Assembly: GCA_963971575.1 (NCBI GenBank)
Contig: OZ020615.1
Location: 65,357,379-65,421,378, forward strand
DNA length: 64,000 bases
Origin: Liopterus haemorrhoidalis
Lineage: Eukaryota > Arthropoda > Insecta > Coleoptera > Dytiscidae
Reading direction: 5' to 3'
Shown here: positions 57,470-64,000 of the stretch, in pieces
Layout of the letters: the number at the start of each line of letters is the position of its first letter
Position numbering within the stretch: the first letter of the stretch is position 1
Translations under genes and position numbers: made by a program
The notes under the pieces: generated by a model
The model's database searches: none
What the model was told of the DNA's origin: nothing
Seen by the model: only the letters and a program-made list of their open reading frames with translations

Positions 57470-57748
57470 CTCTGAGCTAACTATTTTAACAAGTTTTAAA
57501 AAATGATTTCTACTGAATATGATGCAATTGTCAAATGGAAAAATTCAGTAAAAATTTCCTAGTTTTTGTCTGTTTTTATGTAACGTTATCGAATAAAAAA
57601 ACCAAAAATGAAATAAAAGGTTTAAGATACTGTTAAGGTCAAAGCATATCGGCCCACACATTAGTCCTTCCAGCATTTTAATAACACTTGTACTCGGCCT
57701 CAAAAATAACTTTGGCATTACTTTGTATTTCCACGTCCAGTGCTGGGG

Positions 57749-57928
57749 CAGTGTTTCTCAACAGCCGGTGCGCGGGTCGCCCAGTGTCGCCTCACCGAAT
57801 ATCTTTACTGTAATAACGGTGTATAAGAGATATTAAAATGAACATTTGTGTCCAGAATAGGGCTGTTATAGCTAGCAAAATAACAAAGAGATACCGATCC
57901 GCGGTAAATTTAGCATTGAGAAGCACTG
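57749..57928. mobile_element. hAT-type MITE
   Basis: The ends CAGTGTTTCTCAA and TTGAGAAGCACTG are inverted repeats of the common hAT end. Confidence 0.55.
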
Positions 57929-58097
57929 CACTAGATGGACCTGGACATAAATGTGAATAAATTAATAATATTAGTAGAGATAAAATATAATAATAAGGTG
58001 AATTGCAAATAACCATTGCGTGATGGCGTATTGACATTTGGTTTAAGATGCAAGTTTGGTGTTAGGTGCGCTGGTGTTAGCTGCGCTAGCGCTGGCG

Positions 58098-61000
58098 CTA
58101 CATGCGCTCCACGTAGTTGCCGGGGAAGGTGCCGAAGGCGCCAGTCCTCTGGCTCGAGCCCACGAACCATCCATCATCGCACTTCTCCAGCACGAACACC
58201 GTGTCACCCTCCTGCAGCTCCAGCTCGTCATCGTTCTGAGGACGGTACTTGTAGATCGCGCGGTATCTAGGTATCAAACAAACAAACGCTACTTACATTG
58301 CAAAATACCTGCATCAGTGCATCATCATGGTGTCAGGACAGAATTACACTGGACAAAATTACACAGAAGAAATTACACATAGACAAAATAACACAGGGAA
58401 GAAATTACACATACGAAAATTACACATACGAAAATTACACTAAGACAAAATTACACATTTAATTTTTTTGTGTTTATGAATTTTCTGTTTGTGTTCTTTT
58501 ATATAAAACATTTTTTTTAAGGGTTGGATTAAGTAAGTTTTGATGTTTTTTTTTTGGAAAAATAAAAAATTGTATTTTAAGGGTTGGAAAAAGTAAATTT
58601 TAGTGTTATATGAATTAATAAAAAAAAATGTATTTTCAGGGCTGGATTAACTAAATTTTAGTGTTATATAAATAAATACAAAAAAAATGTGTTTTCAGGG
58701 TTGGCTTTAGTAAATTATCGTGTTTTTTTAATACATTTTTAAAATTGTAATTTAAGGGTTGGATTAAGTAAACTATCGTGTTTTTTGAATAAATTTAAAA
58801 TAAATGTAACTTAGGGTTGGATTAAGTAATTTTTGGTCTCAAATATGAATAAACACAAAAAAATGTATTTTCAGGATTGGGTTAAGTACATTATTTTTTA
58901 ACGTTAAAAAAATCTAATTTAAGGATTGAATTAAGTAAATTCTAATGTTCTTTTTAAAAAATAAAAATATTGGTTGGATTAAGTAAGTTTTAGTGTTTTT
59001 CAGGAAATTGAGATATTTAATTTAATAGGAAACTGTAATGTACATTTTTTTGTTAATTTCAATATTGAAAAAGTAAAATTTAATGTGTGAAATGGAAATA
59101 TGGTATCGATTGTCGACTTATTCTAAAAAAAACTTTTTTTTTCAAAATATAACTAATATTTACTTAATTCGACCATTAAATATAATTTTTTCTATTTATT
59201 CAAAAAAAAAAAAAAACTCAAGTTTAACTAATCCAAGCCATAAAATACATTTTTTTATATAAAAGAACACAAACAGAAAAATAACAAACACAAACAAATT
59301 AAATGTGTAATTTTGTCTTAGTGTAATTTTCGTATGTGTAAATTAAATTAAATTTTCGTATGTGTAAATTAAAGTAAATTAAATGTGTAATTTTGTCTTA
59401 GTGTAATTTTCGTATGTGTAATTTCGTCCTTGTGTAATTTCTTCCCTGTGTAATTCTATCTATGTGTAATTTCTTCTGAGTAATTTTGTCCCGTGTAATT
59501 TTGTCCAGTGAAATTTCGTCATGTAACCCATCATCACGTACTGCTCATGTACGGATCATATCACTTTACACTCTTCTATTTTATACAATGGCCATAGATT
59601 AAAATTGATAAGAATTTTGAAAATGTAGAGAGAGCAATGTTCCCATTAAATGTTCGGTCGTAAATAGAGGGTTACCCTATCATTCTAGACATAAATGTTA
59701 CAAAACGACTGGACATGAAGTGATAAATTTAAGTTATTTCGAAGTAAACAAGCAATTTGCGGAAATATGAGGCCGGTCATTGTTCCCTGTGTTATAAGCG
59801 GGGCCTCCCTGCTGACTGGTGACTGCTGACAAGCCGACCAACATATCCTTGACTCACATGCAACAATCTAGCCGCTGATAACGAAATAAAATAACTGGCT
59901 CTGGCTTTTTTCAAATATATCGCGATGCGAAAAATATCGCCAACCAGCATTGATAACGATGATGTCATCAGGTCATGTGTACGGCAACCAGAACCAATCA
60001 ATTAGGTAAACTCATTACTGGACATTTTTATATATGTACATATAAAGAAGATATGGGAAGGAAAAATAACAAGAAATCAAGATTACATTCTCTAGAGCAG
60101 TGTTTCTCAACAGGTGGTCCGCGCACACAAAATTTCATTAGTATTTATAATGAACCTTTCGCAAAAAAAAAAGTTTTTCTTGACGTTGTTCGTCCACGGT
60201 TAGTGTGGAATTTTGAAAGTGGTCCACAACAGTCGAAGGTTTGAGAAACACTGCTCTGGAGAACCGTGTAAATGAGCGTTGACTATACTTCATTAAACAT
60301 ATTGCATTACGTATTACATAAAATTTGACATTAAAAAATAATGACATTCTTCCAATCTTATTTGTATATTTTTTATGTTCAATTAATATACTTGAACATA
60401 TTATCAATCCATATTAAATAAAATCTATTAAATAGAAACAACTCTATTTTTTTAATATTTTATTTTCTTATGTCTAGTTATTTTTCGTGACTACCAACAA
60501 AACTGCCACCCTACCATAGCCTACTCAGATAAAAAAACATCGCGAATGGATTTTAAGTAAATATTTATTATATATATACAATAAATTGCTTCATAAAATA
60601 AAAAAAGTAAATCAAAAAAGCGATGAAAGGGAGGCGCAGATATTCAAAAATCACTTGAAGAGCGGGGGTCAGAAAGTCAGAAAATACATGAAGTGTAGGA
60701 AAGGCAGAAAACGTGTAACAAACCGTCAGTATTATATAAAAAAAAGTTGGATGTTTATATTTCGCGCGACCCGGAGAAATGTGGATCAAACCCGGAACCC
60801 GGACACAAACCTGTAAAACCCAGAACCTCCGGGTCAGATCCGAAGAGGTGGCAACCCTACATAGGGCACAAAAAGAAAATGTTCACAGTTAACACACTTT
60901 CTCGTTTAATTCCAAGTGCCTAAAAGAGAATATTTTAAAATACTTCTTCTTGTTTATCGTGTTGATATTTTTTTAGTTGATGGTCTGAGCTGACGCCACA

Positions 61001-63039
61001 TCAGATAATGTGGATAACTTCCTAATAAACTTGACCCTGATAAAAATGTTATCATTTTTTTGCCCAATTTCTCGAAATATAACCCTAAAGGCCATAGAAG
61101 AATATAGAACGTATTAGTGATATTTACACACAAAAAAATACGCGGAAAAAATATGACGTAGTCTCATTTAACATTTGTTGATTAGTTCTTACGTCATGTG
61201 CAGTGGCGGATTAAGCCTTCGCCGGGCCCAAGACATTTTTGATTTACGGGCCCTCAACCTATGATTTACAGGCCCTCAACCTAGAGGCGTTCAAAGTGAA
61301 GAGCAAAAAAAAAAAGGTCCTCATCTGCCAAATCCAAGTGAAGAGCAAAAAAAAAGGTCCTCACCTCCCAAATCCAAGTGAAGAGCAAAAAAAAAGGTCC
61401 TCACCTCCCAAATCCAAGTGAAGAGCAAAAAAAAAGGTCCTCACCTCCCAAATCCAAGTGAAGAGCAAAAAAAAAGGTCCTCACCTCCCAAATCCAAGTG
61501 AAGAGCAAAAAAAAAAGGTCCTCACCTCCCAAATCCAAGTGAAGAGCAAAAAAAAAAAAAGGTCCTCACCTCCCAAATCCAAGTGAAGAGCAAAAAAAAA
61601 GGTCCTCACCTCCCAAATCCGGGCCCTTCAAAATTACGGGCCCAAGACAAATGTCTTTTTTGTCTAAGGCGAAAGTCCGTCACTGGTCATGTGTATTTAC
61701 AAATACGATAGCAATATTCTACTACCATCTCTCGAGTTTGTTACGAACTAATGGACAAATTTATTCAATAACTGATTCCATATTTGCTGTATATCCAACT
61801 ACAGTAGAGCGCTCTTCAAACATTGAATATGACGTCATCCGTCAGATCAAATTAGCCAAATTAAATTTATTGGTGGCTCACGATATAGAGAAATTAATAA
61901 AATAAGGAAAAAGCCTTAATGAAATGACAGACCACTCCACCTCCACCTCAAAGGACTAAACATTAACATTTAATACTTGCAGATAGCATATAAAACCTTA
62001 GAGGTATTACAGGGCTACACACAAAGAGACACAGCCCTCGTATAACGGGCTGCCAGGACAATGTTTTAAAATTTTTGGGGTCGTAAGCAAAGAAGCTCGG
62101 GAATTACTGATATAAGATGTAATATTGTATAGGCATATTAATTTAAGAGGAGATTTGAGCTCAGAGCCGCAGTAAGGTAAACTTGCGCTAGGGGCAGAAA
62201 ATAAGGTTCTTACCTATCAAAATTTAAGTGATGAGCAAAATAAGGTCTTCACCTCTCATAATCCAAGTGACGAGCAAAAAAAAAGGTCCTCATCTTCGCA
62301 ATGGCGCCCCGTAACAAGCCCGTCAGCGCCCTTTTCCTTCGTGCGCTAGCCCCCCCCCTCCTGCGGCTCTGTTTGAGCTACTTGCGCAGACATCGATTTT
62401 GGTCTTTGTCAAGATCATTATTTTGAAAGGATTCTCTTTATAATTTAATATGACTATAAACGAAAATCGATTATGATGAGAATAATATAAATGCGCATAA
62501 TTTTGTCAGTTGTTAGTTTATGAATAATTGAATGATGACACTTACGGTACTGGCTCGGAGTATGTGTCTATGTGCAGCTCCTCGCTGACGGACGTGTTGG
62601 TGTGTTTCCTTCCCAGGCTGGCCGTGGATGTGACCGTAGCGGGTTTGGCGTGGAAACTCCCGCTGACACTGCCGACCACCTTGCCGTACTCGGGCTGGTA
62701 GTGATGGGTGCCCATCGACTCCTTGCCCCCGGCCGAGCCGTTCAGGAGCAGCGAGTGCGCGGCGGGGGAGGCGACCGGCTTGCCGCTCACCAGCACTCCG
62801 TCCGCCTTCGCTTCGCCCGGGTCTATCAGCACGTCCACGTACGACACTGGGAAGATGCCTTTGCGGTTGCCGACCCGACCCTCGAACCAATTATCGTCCA
62901 CTCTTCTGGTCAGCACTACAAGTTCACCCTTAGCCAGGGACAGCTCCAGCTGGGACTGGGACACGAAATTGAACTTGGCGCGAGCTTGACCTTCGTGGGC
63001 CTTGCGCGGGGTTGCGCGGCTATGTTCGAATGGAACAAT
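58098..63039 (-). CDS. CAP: CAP / SORBS-family adaptor, last two coding exons with two SH3 domains (5' part outside the window)
   Basis: Exons 62546-63039 and 58098-58266 on the minus strand join in phase (CC|A), ending in TAG at 58098-58100. The first codes an SH3 domain: [39 protein letters not shown] ~95-residue Ser/Gly-rich linker follows. The second codes a terminal SH3: [40 protein letters not shown]. This order and wording match the second and third SH3 domains of CAP, ponsin and vinexin proteins, which link vinculin and actin regulators at junctions. Sorbin homology and SH3-1 would lie beyond the right edge. The 4.3-kb intron between the two exons is packed with hAT and inverted-repeat elements. 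Confidence 0.93.
58324..59530. mobile_element. Inverted-repeat element with tandem-repeat termini and a 59-bp internal array
   Basis: Both arms consist of tandem variants of 'acacatagacaaaatt' in opposite orientation (58350-58465 and 59320-59510). The outermost ~35 bp pair from CATCATGG to its mirror. The interior (58520-58990) has about nine units of ~59 bp containing 'agggttggattaagtaa'. Entirely within a CAP intron; no coding frame. Confidence 0.65.
60098..60253. mobile_element. hAT-type MITE with near-perfect 8-bp target duplication
   Basis: Ends CAGTGTTTCTCAA and TTGAGAAACACTG; flanks CTCTAGAG and CTCTGGAG differ at one base. Confidence 0.75.
61201..61685. mobile_element. hAT element carrying the ~40-bp minisatellite (array 2)
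   Basis: Ends CAGTGGCGGATTAAGCCTTC and its imperfect inverse (GGCGAAAGTCCGTCACTG). Perfect 8-bp target duplication GTCATGTG (61193-61200 and 61686-61693). Inside, 61290-61620 holds about eight ~40-bp units 'ggtcctcacctcccaaat' + 'ccaagtgaagagc' + A-run, flanked by 'gggcccaagaca' words. Confidence 0.85.
62162..62371. mobile_element. Second hAT element carrying the same minisatellite (array 3)
   Basis: Ends CAGAGCCGCAG and CTGCGGCTCTG, perfect over 11 bp and followed by GCGCTAG words. Perfect target duplication TTTGAGCT (62154-62161 and 62372-62379). It carries two to three units of the minisatellite (62205-62295). Its ends are unrelated to those of 61201-61685. Confidence 0.85.
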
Positions 63040-63218
63040 CTGAAAAAAATACAATTCAAAATCGGCTCAAATCAAATTATCACAGGTGAAACACAGGTAC
63101 GAACGAGTATAATATCAAGATTATTCGCCCGGTCGCATCTTCTCAATTTTTTACTTTAAACGTGTAGAATAAGTGACAACAGCGTAATATGCTGTTATGT
63201 CACTTATAAATATATAAT

Positions 63219-63780
63219 GGGTGTTTTTTTTAGAGGTATAGAACTTTAAATTGCAATAAAACAACGATGGATTATTCGATTGACATGAATTTTTTTTTTA
63301 TTCGAAAGATAATCTTGTGGCATTACATTTTAAATATGATTTCTGGCATATGACCGCCACGGCTGGCTCGGATGTAGTCCAATCTGGACGTCCAATTTTC
63401 GATGACTTTTTCCAACATTTGTGGCCGTATATCGGCAATAACACGGCGAATGTTGTCTTCCAAATGGTCAAGCGTTTGTGGCTTATCCGCATAGACCAAT
63501 GACTTTACATAGCCCCACAGAAAGTAGTCCAGCGGTGTTAAATCACAAGATCTTGGAGGCCAATTCACAGGTCCAAAACGTGAAATTAGGCGGTCACCAA
63601 ACGTGTCTTTCAATAAATCGATTGTGGCACGAGCTGTGTGACATGTTGCGCCGTCTTGTTGGTATGATTTAATGTAATGCCACAAGATTATCTTTCGAAT
63701 AAAAAAAAATTCATGTCAATCGAATAATCCATCGTTGTTTTATTGCAATTTAAAGTTCTATACCTCTAAAAAAAACACCC
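63219..63780 (-). mobile_element. mariner-superfamily element with ~105-bp inverted repeats and a transposase C-terminal fragment
   Basis: The arms GGGTGTTTTTTTTAGAGG and its inverse are complementary for about 105 bp. Between them the minus-strand frame 63323-63685 encodes 120 residues with QQDGATCHTARA and DLTPLDYFLWGY. Counting 41 residues between the second and third catalytic Asp places it in a DD41D-like group. The first catalytic Asp and DNA-binding half are missing. In an upstream CAP intron. Confidence 0.75.
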
Positions 63781-64000
63781 GTTACTTATTAATCTACCTT
63801 ATTGTTTAATTCTATTTTAAACATATTTACCAACAAAATAAATTTAATTAAGTTCAATACGACGCATAAAAACGCCGCGCGGACTCATGGGGTGCCACGG
63901 GCTTAAGTCCTCTTCCTCCAAACATTAAAAAGCACGTTTTAAGGGATGTTTTTTTCGTTTTCTTCAACGTGAATTCCCCCTAGAAAACATTTTGTCTTCT
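63781..64000. other. Right-edge intronic sequence
   Basis: No exon or repeat recognised; presumably a CAP intron. Confidence 0.4.

Noticed and set aside
62572..63159. Plus-strand frames of 93-195 codons over the CAP exon
   Set aside because: They are antisense shadows of the SH3-coding exon, which has clear domain similarity on the minus strand.

Overview
The window looks like a piece of an insect nuclear genome. It is AT-rich, with GT-AG introns, short exons, a very high load of small DNA transposons, and proteins of clear animal type. The element mix (many hAT, piggyBac, mariner and palindromic MITE copies, SV2-type transporters) would suit a moth or butterfly, but I cannot fix the order from sequence alone.

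Five protein genes can be read, four of them on the minus strand. From left to right: (1) the 3' end of a plus-strand gene encoding a Tyr/Gly/Arg-rich tail (1-1619); (2) a complete nine-exon SV2-like major facilitator transporter (3474-9760, minus); (3) an ELMO/CED-12 homologue in ten exons (12561-21561, minus), with two exon joins that do not work as the sequence stands; (4) S-adenosylmethionine synthetase (41667-49942, minus), with a pair of mutually exclusive 113-nt exons and a 3' splice site reading TACAG|AAAC; (5) the last two coding exons of a CAP/SORBS adaptor, carrying two SH3 domains (58098-63039, minus). ELMO and CAP both belong to cytoskeletal signalling; otherwise the genes are unrelated housekeeping or neuronal-type loci with no operon logic.

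The rest is mostly mobile DNA. I delimit about 25 elements by terminal inverted repeats and, in many cases, target duplications. Three separate elements carry the same ~40-bp minisatellite, and two of these are hAT elements with perfect 8-bp target duplications.

The block from about 24.95 to 36.4 kb is different. It has very AT-rich spacers holding short GC-rich modules that form hairpins, and several modules occur in diverged copies with compensatory stem changes. Its right edge holds a small spliced open frame on the minus strand (33248-36043). I do not recognise this locus, and it is the best candidate for something undescribed. A second strong lead is the SAM synthetase splice site, which matches the METTL16/METT-10 methylation motif.
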